Shown: positions 35,653-47,800 of the stretch, in pieces
Numbering within the stretch: position 1 is the stretch's first letter
Layout: each line of letters starts with the position of its first letter
Assembly (NCBI GenBank): GCA_951640195.1
Contig: OX621176.1
Coordinates: forward strand, 868,001 to 932,000
Direction of reading: 5' to 3'
Length of the DNA stretch: 64,000 bases
Origin: Porpolomopsis calyptriformis
Lineage: Eukaryota; Basidiomycota; Agaricomycetes; Agaricales; Hygrophoraceae
Notes under the pieces: model-generated
Seen by the model: only the letters and a program-made list of their open reading frames with translations
What the model was told of the DNA's origin: nothing
Databases searched by the model: none
Program-made: the position numbers and the translations under genes

Positions 35653-38121
35653 ATGATTTATTCTCTTTTCCTCGTCCTTCCTTTCGTCTTTGTTGCGGTT
35701 GATGCCGCAAATGATTGGACAAAACCGTGTTTTGAGGGTGCCTGCTCCTACGATCTTCCTTCTTCAGCAAACGCATCCGGCACTGTTCAACTTGTCAGTA
35801 TCTTATCCTCGAGCCTGCTTGGATTTCATTTTCACAATCGCGCAGTCTGGTCCATCACTTTCGATCTCGGATATCACCACAGCTGCCGACTGGATGATAT
35901 TAGGTTGCGACCCTAACGCTTTGGCACAGAACATACGACTTGTTTGTCAAGGCGATGAGGCTACTTCTGGTTGCAACCACTTGTTCCAGAATACTGGACC
36001 AGTGGGCAAATTGGTCCGTTTACCCGAAAATGTGAAGATTACTTCTTTTCAACCACTTTCAACCCCTCCTGACTATCTCTCAAGTGCGGAAGAAACCCCT
36101 TTGCCCGTGTTGCTAGTGCAAATCTTTCCGAAGATCAGTCCATACCATCATCGATTGCCGCACGGCTCGTCCGTCGAGATGGTGAACAACCACAAGTCCA
36201 CTCCTTTGATATAGATACCCAGTTTTCCGCGATTGATCCATCCAAGTAAGTCGAGGGTCATAGCTCTATCGTCATACATGCCTGATTCCATGTCAGAATG
36301 GGTGTTGTATCAATATCCGTTCTCGGCTCCACGATCCCTGGCGCCAATGTATCCGCAACTCCGGCACCCCCTTTAATCCGCAGTCGATTTGCTCGCCGTG
36401 ATTTCTTTGGCTCTGTCCTAAACAGTATCAGCAGTAAAAATCCTCCACTCAACCTATTGAGATGATGATTGATTCCGCGCTCCATTTAGGCTTGAGCAAC
36501 TCGATAAACATAAATCAAACCGATACCTTGCCGCCAATCAATGTCAATAACGATTTTCCTCTGTTCAACGGAAGTGTCGCCTGTTCCGGAGGAACTCCCT
36601 CTGTCGAAGCGGATGTGGACACAGCCACAAATGCCCTTGTCAGCATTGGGGTCGTGGCCACGGGAACTATAATACCTCCCAGTTTATCCGAATTTGCTTT
36701 ATTCGCAGGTTTGGTCCAGAGCTGATTCCCATAAATTCAAACTGAATTCTTCCCCAAGGGCTGACGGCGACTATCAATGGCACCCTTAACCTTGCTGCCA
36801 GTGCCACTGTTTGTCACCTACATTTCTTCTCCAGGCCTTTAAGGACTCATAGATTTTGATACCGTAGGGAACTATCTCCTCTGGCACTGTTACACTTTTC
36901 GAAGCGGGCATTCCGGGACTTGACATCCCTGGGTAAGTTATATGCGATCAGAAGGTGGTTCAGCTTGGATCCCCCTGGAGATTTAGTTCCAGGGCTCCTC
37001 AGTACCTCCTTTTGATCCGCCTGCAGCTCATCGAGATTTGCGCTGACATTGTTTGGATTTTTTAGAATTCTTACCGTCGGGCCTTCTTTCAAGGTCGATG
37101 CAGTGACTACCGCCACTCTCGACGTTGGTGTCGATCTTCAAGTTGGGTTGTCTTATAATATCAACAATGCAAAACTCTTCTTCCCCCCCTCGAGCCAACT
37201 GCAATCCGGCGGTGATTTTACACCTGGGGACACACGTACGTTCACTCAAACTTTGATACGGTCTGTAGACTTAGCTTTCACACCTCAGCTCTGGCTATCT
37301 CCGTCAGCCCCTCCGTCAAGTCTTCCGGCACGATCTCGGCGCATTTGATTCCTACGGTACTTATGTTTGGTTTTGGCCTCTATATCTAACTTATCCGTGA
37401 CGTACCAGATTGACCTTGGTCTCGACGCCCTTGGTGGGGTTGCTTCGGCCACAGTCTTTCTTGATCTAGACGCTTCTGCTAGTCTCAACTTGTCGCTCAA
37501 CGCAACGACTAGTGTGACCGCCACCATCAATGCTGACCCCCCCGCAAGTTCAACCACCGCGAGTGACAGTGCCTCTTCGTCCATCGCGGCAACACCTGCT
37601 TCAACTTCCTCCGTCGCCGCAACTGCCAAACGCAACACGCGACGTGCCTTCAAACATCGTGATACCAATGCCATCGCGGACCACACGAAGCGTGGTGCAA
37701 CTGTCGCGCCTGTAGATGTCAACGGTTGCGTCAATGTGGGGACCTCCTTCGATGTCAATGCCGGCGCACAGGGAAGCTTTTTCAACATTTTCGACGATAG
37801 CACACAAGTTACGCTCTTTAGTAAGCAGTTTACACTGTTCAACGTGCGTCGGCGTATAAATTATCCAGATCACGATGCTAATTGTTTTTTCAGCAATGCC
37901 TCGGAGGCGCCATCAACACCAAGAGATCTGTGTATGATTCTCAAAGGCGCGGCTTGGCTCCATTATCCAAACGCGACTCGCTCACATGTCCAGGATCTGA
38001 CATCGGTGGTGCCGTGTCGGTTGTCAATCAGCTAGTAAATGCAGCTAGGTAAGACATTGGCTGCATTTTTCTTGCTATCACTTATGTCTTCCCACACACT
38101 GGCAGCATTCTAGCGCTCTAG
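35653..38121 (+). CDS. Secreted protein of unknown function, large fungal-type ectodomain
   Basis: MIYSLFLVLPFVFVAVDA is a clear signal peptide, followed by ANDWTKPCFEGACSYDLPSS. Exons joined by short introns give ITTAADWMILGCDPNALAQN, IRLVCQGDEATSGCNHLF, VSISVLGSTIPGANVSAT, SINQTD-type Asn/Ser/Thr-rich beta segments, ILTVGPSFKVDAVTTATLDV, GLDALGGVASATVFLDLDAS, a Ser/Thr-rich linker, KR sites (RRAFKHRD, HTKRGA) and a second domain (VDVNGCVNVGTSFDVNAG). Paired cysteines suggest disulfides; Kex2-like KR sites suggest processing. The model ends QLVNAASILAL at TAG 38119-38121, using a last intron that starts at 38053. I cannot name a family or activity; a wall-associated or secreted structural role is a guess. 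Confidence 0.65.
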
Positions 38122-38763
38122 GACGTCGAGAGATCGCGAACCGCTGGAGACCTACTCTATCATGTTTTAATATTGGGAAATTCTTAATGTTCGGGCGTTA
38201 TGGGGTCACATATCTGATCCTTACATTCATTCACTCCTTAATCAATGCTGTTGGCATTTGCTTTGGTGAATATTGGCGTGTCGTGAAAAAGATGAGGTTG
38301 GCCGACAGGCACCACCTCTGCGTACACAAGTGTATTACCTTGCAAGCTCTCTTAGCCATTTTTCACCCACTCGACTTGATCCGAACTCCGTTATGTTGTC
38401 GTACTTTGTACTGAATTTTTTTCATGGAAGCAACGGCAGTCGACCCTTCCCTAGTTTACAGACATTCAACCGTAAATCCTTACAGCTAGAAACGCTGTCG
38501 AGAGACCCACAGGCTTTTCCGTAGACCTGCGGAATCTTTACTGGTGCCGAGTTGGTCGACGAGCTTGAGTATTCCCTGCACATTGGAATTGATCTTGAAT
38601 GTCTGGAGAGACAAGGAATGCTGGAGGTTGAGGAACGCAGAATCTTCGCGTGATCGAGGAAGGAGTGGAGAGTGTGTGCTCGAGGGGTGTCCGAGACCTC
38701 ACTGACCTCAGGGGGTTATCACGTGTGAGATATACGCTCGCAGATCACTGTAGCCTTGGAATC
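38122..38763. other. Intergenic spacer
   Basis: About 640 bp with no supportable gene. Likely the 3' UTR of the secreted-protein gene and the promoter of the HNH gene. Confidence 0.5.
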
Positions 38764-40107
38764 ATGTCTTCCCCATCCGCCTCTGTTGCCCCTAATCATG
38801 TTTGGCTTATCCTTCTGCAGGAAGAAGATTCGTCGTTCTATCTGCAAATACCTCTAGATATCATCAGGTCTTTATGTTTGAAGCCCCGCAAGTATCTCCT
38901 TTTCCTTGGTTGATGCATACTCGGTGTTGAAGGCGTGTTGGCTCTCCAACCCAACGGCGATGAGATTGACACTGATGGAGATCTGAATGACCAAGGGAAA
39001 TACTATTTTGTTACACCTGAAGACACAAGTACGTTTTTCTTTTTACGATGCCATTGCTGCTATGGCATACTATTTGTCCGATGAAGATTTCGATCAGGCT
39101 GTCGACCCTGAGGTCATCAAGGTTAGGACGAACATACCTTCGGCATCTACGCAGACGCGCGACGGCTTTCGCACCAATTTGCTGGAGCGTGATACTTGTT
39201 GCGTCTGGACAGGAGCCACTGAGAAATATGGAACTGGCATGCACATCATTCCTTTTCAGCGGGGCTCCGACGTGTGTTCTACAATCTTATGCTGGGGAGA
39301 TACCTGATTGACTGCCCTTCCTTTGGCTGTTTCAGTGGTTTCAGCTTATCGTGGAAAATCGTCCATGCTATGACGAGGATGTCACAGATCTCGATGATAT
39401 TAACGATATTCGCAACGGCGTGTTCGCAGCCGTTCAGATCCACCACTCGTTTGATCCACGCGCCATAGTCGTTCTCAAGGTTTATCATATTTGGCTACCC
39501 ATTTGTCTTTGTCTTATCTCTGCCCATCCAGACTCCAAACCGTATTCTTAAAACCAGAGACATCCCCCCGCGCCACGAACGAGAAACTATGCCAGAAGAT
39601 GTCATTTATCCGGCCCGCCGTCGTTATACCCTGCAATGGCTCGAAACCCCGGATCCGTACATAATATCCATGTTCCCAAACAACGGCGATGCTGCTTTCA
39701 AGAAATTCACTAGGAAGCCGAAACCGTCGGAGCTGTTACTGCATTATAACTATGGTGCGGCGGCTGTCAAATTGTGGGGCCGTGGCATTAAGGTCCTTCA
39801 CAACCTGGCCAACCCTCCTCGTCCACCTGTGCCAGCACCGATGGAACCACCAAGAGCTGTTCATGACCGCAATATTGCAATTGTTAAGTGTCATCCGTCC
39901 AGGGACGCCGATGGGGCCGGCGCCGGACATGATGCACCTGGAGCCGGAACTGGGGAATTGGTGGAGTCGGAAGGCGAGGCAATGTGGGATGAGGATGACG
40001 TGATGTTATTCTTTTGGGGAAATTCCCGGGCCGCAAAAGAACGCCATCTCAAGAGAGTCGATGAAAACACTCAGCGTATGGAGAAGTGGAGGGAAGGGGT
40101 GCCTTAG
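38764..40107 (+). CDS. HNH-nuclease-domain protein of a type common in mushroom genomes
   Basis: MSSPSASVAPNHVWLILLQE starts the model. Further exons read GVLALQPNGDEIDTDGDL, AIAAMAYYLSDEDFDQAVDP, the HNH region (GFRTNLLERDTCCVWTGATE; GTGMHIIPFQRGSD; NDIRNGVFAAVQIHHSFDPR), and a C-terminal part with RRYTLQWLETPDPYIISMFP ending KRVDENTQRMEKWREGVP. The CVWTG, H-I-I-P and NG...HHSFD elements are the usual HNH_2 signature: paired His and Asn residues around a beta-beta-alpha metal site. Biological role unknown; these proteins often occur in many copies, near transposons. Last gene before the repeat cluster. Four to five introns. Confidence 0.7.
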
Positions 40108-40599
40108 GTTGCTATCTGACTATCACACCTTTATGAGTGGCCAAATTGGACAAAAACATTTGCGTGTAAATTCATGTCCCAAAGATAAACTAGAGGAAGG
40201 GCTGACTGCTGTCGGCACAAACCTTGCTTGCGTGAAAAAAAAATACACATAAAGTGGCTGACTTTCCATAAGGAATAAAATATGTTTATTGTCAAATCTC
40301 CAATTTGACAGCTAAGTGGGACCCCTACATAAAATATTTTATTCAAGATGCATTCCCATAGCATATTACACTGTGTAACAACATGTAACAAATTGTAACA
40401 AAGTGTCACATAACAACTTATGGCTGACTTAGTCTACTTCCAGGTGACGCTTGAAGAGCAGGCCAACGACGAGGATGCAGAGCAGTTAACACGCAACCTG
40501 GCTGTCATGTGGGCTGGAAGGGAGGTTGCTCACCTCGAACGCACAAGGATCTGCAACCCCCGCCATCTGTATTTAACCCAACCACAACCACATGGTTCA
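40108..40599. other. Repeat-edge spacer with a short remnant coding piece
   Basis: Contains four TGTAACA-like words at 40371-40415 and a short open stretch near 40430-40590 (LEEQANDEDAEQLTRNLAVM) that looks like an orphan fragment of a larger protein. No intact gene. Confidence 0.3.
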
Positions 40600-41034
40600 G
40601 TCAAAGATAGTGGTGAACTACAGTGAAATGAACTTGCTATATAGCAGTGTTTCTCGGTCCACCGATCTTCAGCTGAAAATACATATATAGCTGATGTACA
40701 CTGAAGCGCCGAAATTTATATATAGTAGTGAAATACATCTCCACTAAAAGGCAGGTATGCTAGTACACTACAGGGTAGCCAAGAGTGATAAGGGAGATAC
40801 ACTAATAGGCCGAAGATAGTACTCACCAAAGACTATGGAGGGGCCAAGAAATGGATGTATATGTATATGGCTCAGCTGAGATATAGATTGCCGATAACTA
40901 CCGATGGGCCGAAGGTGGTTTCTACTATATATACAGGTTGGCCGAGATATAGATTGCCAATGCCTACCAATGGGCCGAAGGTGGTTTCTACTATATACAC
41001 AGGTTGGCCGAGATATAGATTGCTGATAACTACC
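40600..41034. repeat. Tandem duplicate of the fold-back element's left arm end
   Basis: This segment repeats the first part of the left arm that starts at 41035 (GTGAACTACAGTGAAATGAA and onward), including the units GAAGGTGGTTTCTACTATAT and GGTTGGCCGAGATATAGATT. About 430 bp are thus present twice, head to tail. Confidence 0.7.
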
Positions 41035-41544
41035 GGAGCCCATTCAGCCAAGATAGCAGTGAACTACAGTGAAATGAACTTGCTATATAGCAGTGTTTCT
41101 CGGTCCACCGATCTTCAGCTGAAAATACATATATAGCTGATGTACACTGAAGCGCCGAAATTTATATATAGTAGTGAAATACATCTCCACTAAAAGGCAG
41201 GTATGCCAGTACACTACAGGGTAGCTAAGAGTGATAAGGGAGATACACTAATGGGCTGAAGATAGTACTCACCAAAGACTATGGAGGGGCCGAGAAATGG
41301 ATGTATATGTATATGGCTCGGCCGAGATATAGATTGCCGATAACTACCGATGGGCCGAAGGTGGTTTCTACTATATATACAGGTTGGCCGAGATATAGAT
41401 TGCCAATGCCTACCGATGGGCCGAAGGTGGTTTCTACTATATATACAGGTTGGCCAAGATATACATTGCTGATAACTACCGATGGGCTGAAGGTGGTTTC
41501 TACTATATATACAGGTTGGCCAAGATTGGTATGCTATACTACAC

Positions 41545-42240
41545 CTTCAGAGATGTCCACCGATGCCGAGAATGGCTCGGCTGAGGGGTAGCAGTTGCAT
41601 CAGTACCCTATAAATATGTGTATAGTAGATATAAATATATATTGCGAATAATTAATTGCTTCAGCTATAAACAACTTTGCTGATAATTGTATACTTTAAT
41701 CCACCTTCGGAGAGGTCCGCCGATGCCGAGAATAGCTCAGCCAAGGGGTAGCAGTTGCCTCAGTACCCTATACATATGCATATAGTAGATAGAAATACAT
41801 ATTGTCAATAATTAATTGCTTTGGCTTTAGATAACTTCACTAATAATTGCATGCATTAATCCACCTTCGGAGAGGTCCACCGACGCCGAGAATGGCTCAG
41901 CCGAGGGGTAGCAGTTGCCTCAGTACCCTATACATATGCATAGTAGATAGAAATACATATTGTGAATGATTAATTGCTTTGGCCTTGGGCAACTTTGCTG
42001 ATAATTGCATGCATTAATCCACCTTCGGAGAGGTCCGCCGATGCCGAGAATGGCTCAGCTGAGGGGTAGCAGTCACCTCGGTACCCTATACATATGCATA
42101 TAGTAGATAGAAATACATATTGTCAATAATTAATTGCTTTAGCTTTAGATAACTTTACTGATAATTACATGCATTAATCCACCTTCAGGGGGGTCCGCTG
42201 ACACTGAGGATGGCTTTGCCGAGGTTTCACAGCTGCCTCG
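41545..42240. repeat. About 160-bp tandem repeats in the left arm
   Basis: GGGGTAGCAG recurs at 41585, 41745, 41905 and 42063, each preceded by a CCGATGCCGAGAATGGCTC-like block and followed by an AATTAATTGCTT block. Inverse copies with the same period occur in the right arm (TACCCC at 43061, 43221, 43381). Confidence 0.85.
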
Positions 42241-43502
42241 GTAACCTACACTCCATGGATAATTTATTAATATAACTTCTATAGAGATGTAAGACTATCT
42301 ATCTTAGAGTAGTGCAACATACTTCCTATTTTATTTCTATCTCAATAGTGAGGTATTCAATGTTTAGTTGTTACTCTCTGCTAAAATGCAACGTCAAATT
42401 TCGGACTTGATAAATATGCTTGTAAAAAATCCAGAAATATTTGTACCACTTGTATATGTACTTCATATTCTATTAATACTATGTGCCTAATACTAAGTAG
42501 TCTACTATGTGTGAATGTAATGAAAAAACTCTATAGATTTATATAGTAACCTATACTGTGACAGTGTAGAGTAACATCGAACATAGGTTAATCTAACACA
42601 ACATTTTCTACACAGTTTACTTATACTAGTGCACCCTGTCAGGCACATCAAATAAATGTAATATAGGGTATATAAACAAGTGGTACAAATATTTCTAGAT
42701 TTTTTACAAGCATATTTATCAAGTCCGAAATTTGACATTGCATTTTAGCAGAGAGTAACAACTAAACATTGAATACCTCACTATTGAGATAGAAATAAAA
42801 TAGGAAGTATGTTGCACTACTCTAAGATAGATAGTCTTACATCTCTATAGAAGTTATATTAATAAATTATCCATGGAGTGTAGGTTACTGAGGCAGCTGT
42901 GAAACCTTGGCAAAGCCATCCTCGGTGTTGGTGGACCCCCCTGAAGGTGGATTAATGCATGCAATTATCAGTAAAGTTATCTAAAGCCAAAGCAATTAAT
43001 TATTCACAATATGTATTTCTATCTACTATATGCATATGTAGAGGGTACTGAGGCAACTGCTACCCCTTGGCCGAGCCATTCTCGGTGTCGGCGGACCTCT
43101 CCGAAGGTGGATTAATGCATGCAATTATCAGTGAAGTTATCTAAAGCCAAAGCAATTAATTATTGACAATATGTATTTCTATCTACTATATGCATATGTA
43201 TAGGGTACTGAGGCAACTGCTACCCCTTGGCCGAGCTATTCTCGGCATCGGTGGACCTCTCCGAAGGTGGATTAAAGTATACAATTATCAGCAAAGTTGT
43301 TTATAGCTGAAGCAATTAATTATTTGCAATATATATTTATATCTACTATACACATATTTATAGGGTACCGATGCAACTGCTACCCCTCAGCCGAGCCATT
43401 CTCAGCATCAGTGGACATCTCTGAAGGTGTAGTATAGCATACCGATCTTGGCCAACCTGTATATATAGTAGAAACCACCTTCAGCCCATTAGTAGTTATC
43501 GG

Positions 43503-43507
43503 CAATC
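43503..43507. repeat. Left target-site duplication, CAATC
   Basis: CAATC directly abuts the left LTR and is repeated at 50367-50371 after the right LTR, as expected for Ty3/gypsy integration. Confidence 0.9.
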
Positions 43508-43919
43508 TGTTATAAACTGGTTGCCGATGAGATGGTTTTACTTCGGAGAGCTCTGTCCCAAGACGATGATGATATCTCAAGTCCTAGTTGTTGGATTGCT
43601 AACGAGGAATCAGACTTAAGGTCTGTGTACAACTAACTAGGAGTTTATATACTAACTACGCTACTGCGGATGAGTCAGTATAAACACGAGGAATACATGA
43701 GGAGTACATGCGACGAGTAAAGATAAACATGATAAGAGACTCGGAGCATGTGAAGAGATGAAACATAATGGTCGGAAATGAAGTATGTCCTATCTCGGAT
43801 AAATGAAAAGATATGGAATCGTGGGGAATCCCTGGGGAATCCCAGGTAGAGATAAGACCTGTCCGACTAAACAATGATGACTAACATAGAGAGGAAGTGG
43901 AAAATTTACGTCCGTGACA
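43508..43919 (-). repeat. Family-A LTR (3' LTR of the minus-strand element)
   Basis: Runs from TGTTATAAAC to TCCGTGACA on the plus strand; read on the element strand it starts TGTCACGG and ends TATAACA. 412 bp, one noted difference from its partner. A purine-rich GAGGTGTA precedes it on the element strand. Confidence 0.93.
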
Positions 43920-43953
43920 TACACCTCGTTTTTCAGGAAATTCGACCCGAATT

Positions 43954-44697
43954 TCAAACCTGGGTGATGTCGGTCGTTTCGTCCTCTGGGCCCTGAGTCT
44001 GGATTTCCTCGTCAGTGGGGGCCTCGATGACCACTGGGAGGGAAGCGATGGGGATTATTTCCGAAGCCGCTTCGACGGGGGAAGGGGCTCGGACTGTCTT
44101 GATGTCGTCGTCGTCGTCGTCCGGATATTCTAAGTCGAGGTTGATAGGGTACTCGACTGACGCACCGTATTCGATGATGGTTTCCGTCGTCGCAAGGTCT
44201 TGTTGAGCGCGAAGGAAATCCTCTCGGGAGAGTCGTTCAGCTCGACGACTCTCCTCTATGAGTTTGACGATGATGGCACGGGTGGTGACGTCATAGCAGT
44301 CGACCCATGTGCGCTTCTTCTGTCGTTGGAGCTCCCAAACTTTGAGCTCACTTTCGTCCCAGCGGTTCTTCCAATACAGGGCGCTCCTCTCCGATGCTTT
44401 GAGCTCGGCTTTCAAGACATCGCGTTCCTGTCGAAGTTCTCGGTTCCAGTTACTAACACTATTGCTGTGAACCGTAAGGCGTGAAATGGTAACGGCAGGG
44501 TCTTCGGGAGGAGGGGTTCCCGTAGGGTACTCCTTGAAAAAGTCTTCTGCACGTGCGCGAGCTTGTCGGCGTAGTTGACGAGTAGAAGAAGAAGAGGTGG
44601 AAGGACCGGGGGTAGGGGAACGGATGGCGGCGGACGAGGGAATTCGTCCAGCGCGTCTGATGGCAACTTGAGGAGAGGGAGATCGAGTGGCGGGCAT
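43954..44697 (-). CDS. Third ORF of family A: coiled-coil protein of unknown function
   Basis: 247 residues starting MPATRSPSPQVAIRRAGRIP, 170 nt downstream of pol and just before the 3' LTR. The N-terminus is basic and Ser/Pro-rich. Residues about 75-175 are heptad-like and helical (ELRQERDVLKAELKASERSA, then KNRWDESELKVWELQRQKKR). Next comes an acidic run (LEYPDDDDDDIK) and a tail ending ETTDITQV. No signal peptide or membrane helix, so not an env. A decayed homologue lies at 56757-57480, showing that the ORF belongs to the family. Expression would need internal initiation or a spliced/subgenomic RNA. Confidence 0.75.
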   Translation of the reverse strand: MPATRSPSPQVAIRRAGRIPSSAAIRSPTPGPSTSSSSTRQLRRQARARAEDFFKEYPTGTPPPEDPAVTISRLTVHSNSVSNWNRELRQERDVLKAELKASERSALYWKNRWDESELKVWELQRQKKRTWVDCYDVTTRAIIVKLIEESRRAERLSREDFLRAQQDLATTETIIEYGASVEYPINLDLEYPDDDDDDIKTVRAPSPVEAASEIIPIASLPVVIEAPTDEEIQTQGPEDETTDITQV

Positions 44698-44867
44698 TGT
44701 GAATGATGGTTTAGCGACGTTGGTGTTGAGAATAACAGCAGTGGGTCAGTTCGTCAAAGTGGGGAAGGACTGGATGGAATCGTATCGACGATTCTGAGTT
44801 TATAAATGCCTACTCGACCTAAAAATAGAATCTTTAAAAATGGACAGCTGGAATGATGACAAACGAG

Positions 44868-47800
44868 TCAAGTCGCCGTTTGAATTGAGTCCTCGTAAGT
44901 CTTCACAATTTCTTTAGCGTGTCGTAAGACGTTCGATCGTTCTTCCCAAGTGGCTTCTTCGATCGGATAACCTTTCCATTTGACCAGATACTTCCGTCGG
45001 CGTTGAACTCCGGAGTGTTGAAGAATAGATTCAACTTCGTATTCTTCTTCGTTCTCGATCAGATCTGGTGGAGGTCGAGATGTATCAGTAATATCAGGGT
45101 GGAGCAACTTATCTTCGACATTCGGTCTTAGGAGTGATACGTGAAAAACTGGATGGAGCTTCCATGTTTGGGGAATACTGATAAGGTACGCAAGATCCGA
45201 TACTTGTTTTAAGATCTTGAATGGTCCAGTTCTTCGGTTATCTAGTTTCTTGGCGGGTCGAGTCGTCTTGATATTCTTGGTATCTAACCAAACCAAGTCT
45301 CCGACTTTGAAGGAGGGAGAGAGTTTCCGTTTTCGATCAGCGTATTTCTTCATTGATTCCGCGGCGTGTGAAAGTGATTCGCTGGCATTCTTCTGAGCAC
45401 GCGTGAGACGCTCGTGAAAGGTGTTTGCTGCGGGGACATTACTCGGGGATTCGATTGTGATCGGTAAATGAGGGTGACGGCCATATTCTAAATAGAAGGG
45501 TGATTGTGATGTGGAGGAGTGTTGTCGATTATTGTAAGCAAATTCGGCAGAAGCCAGCCATTCGGACCAGTCGTCTTGCATAAAATTGGTATAGAACCGT
45601 AGGTAGACTTCGAGTTCTTGGTTCGTTCGTTCGGTCTGACCATCGGTTTCAGGATGATAAGCAGTAGACAGTCCAGAAATAGTTCCTAGGAGTTTATTGA
45701 GAGCTTCAGTGAATTTTGATGCGAATTGAACTCCTCGATCGGAAATAATCTTCTTCGGCCATCCATGGTGTTTCCAGATGTGATCACGGAAGAGTCGGGC
45801 AGCGCCTTCTGATGAGAGATTGGAAGTCGTCGGAATAAAGTGAGCTCGTTTTGTGAAACGATCGACGACTACCATCACGGCGTCGTATCCAAGCGAGTCA
45901 GGTAGTTGAACAATGAGATCGACGGTTATCTCAGTCCATGGTTCGGTAGCGGGGGGTATAGGTTGTAGGAGCCCTGTCGGCTTCGAAGGATAATTCTTGT
46001 TTTGTTGACAAGCAGGACAGGATCGTACGTAGTTGATAACGTCTTGAGAGACGCCATCCCAAACAAAGTTTCGGAGCAGCAGCTCCTTCGTCTTCTCAAT
46101 GCCAGGGTGTCCAGCATGGGGGTAGGCGTGGGACAGTCGTATTATGTCTGTGCGCAAAGATACTTCCTCTGGCACCACAATTCGACCTTCAACATCGCGA
46201 ACCAACCCATCGACTTGGTCCCAAAACAGTGAGGCATCCTCGATTCTCTGTGAGATCTTTTTCGGTATTGGTAGCTTGAAGCGTAATCTTGCGAAAAAGT
46301 CCGGTTCTGAAAGCTTGATGATTGAATTGATCCAATGTTCATCTGCGATTAAAATCTCATCTTCCACCTCGCCTTTACCCTCGTCGAAATAATCCGGGTG
46401 CCTGGATAACCCATCGGCCTTGTTCTTTCTCCCCGGGACGTACTCGATTTTATACTCGTATCTCGATAGGATTTCTGACCAACGAGCACGTCGTCCAAAC
46501 AATACGCGAGCTGTACTGAAATACTTGAGGGTGAGACTGTCGGTACGAATCAGAAGGTCGTGTCGTGAGCCTTCCAAAAGATGTCGCCATGCTTTAAGAC
46601 AGTCTATTATTGCCAGAAGTTCAGCGTCGTGAGTTGGATATTTCTTTTCAGCAGGGGTTAAAGATCTTGAATGAAAGCCTACGGGTTTCCATTCGTTTCC
46701 ATGTAGCTGAGACAGTATTCCTCCTAAGGCAAAACCAGAGGCGTCAGTCTCCAAGCAGTATGGCAGGTCTTGATCCGGTACTTCGAGGACAGGGGCATTC
46801 GTGAGGGAGTGTTTCAACTGATCAAAGGCGCGTTGTCGTTCGGGGGTCCATTCCCATACAGTATCCTTGCGGAGTAACTGGTTGAGTGGTTGGGCGATCT
46901 TCGAGAAGTCCTTGATATATTTTCTCCAGAAATTTGCGCTTCCGAGAAAGGATTGGAGTTGTTTAACGGTTCGAGGTTCGGGCCATTCGGCAATGGCTTT
47001 GACCTTCTTGGGATTGGTTCTGATATGACCTTTCGTTAAGGTCATCCCTAGATAGATCACCTCTTCTTTCTCGAACTGGCACTTGACGGGTTTGCAGGAG
47101 AGTTTGTTCTTCTTCATGATATCAAGGGTTTTGAACGTCCAGTAACGCAGTTCTTCTAGATCATCTCCGCAGATGAGAACGTCATCGATATAGATAAAAA
47201 CACAACCTGATTTTAACACTTCGGCAAATCGCGTATCGATCATCCGTTGGAACGTAGCTGGAGAATTCCGTAGACCAAAGAACATCACTCTTGGAACGTA
47301 GAGTCCCTTGACCATGTTGAAGGCAGCTTTCCATTCGTCGCCTTCTTTGATTCGAATGTTGTTAAATCCCCATCGGATATCCACGACTGTGAATAACGCA
47401 GCAGATCGTAACTTGGGTTGTTGAACGATTTGATGGAGAAGTGGCAAAGGATATCGGTCGGGAACGGTAAAGTGGTTCAGATAACGGTAGTCTTCGATTG
47501 GTCTGTATCCAGCGTCTTGTCCTTTCGCATTGATTTCTTCAGCTTTCTTACTTAGGAAGAAGGGAGCGGCCTGGGGTGAGGTCCCTTTGAATATTCGTCC
47601 TGTGGCCACGTTTTCTTCCAAAAACTTCTCTAGGAAGTCTATCTCTCGAGGGGACATCGGATAAGTCTTGTCATTCTGTGGTGTGAAGTTATCTTTGAGA
47701 TCAATGACATGATCAAATTCAGAATGAGGTGGAAGGCAATCGAAGGACTCCTTGGCAAAGACACTAGCATAGTCTTTCCAATAGACCTCCGGTACAAACT

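Noticed and set aside
40855..41591. Open frames with repeated MYMYMARPRYRLPITTDGP-like peptides
   Set aside because: They arise from the tandem repeat itself, occur within the transposon arms, and show no promoter, introns or family match.
41545..43400. Regular ~160-bp repeats that might be taken for a CRISPR array or centromeric satellite
   Set aside because: The host is a eukaryote, the units are long and contiguous with no unique spacers, and they are mirrored in inverted arms, which fits a fold-back transposon.
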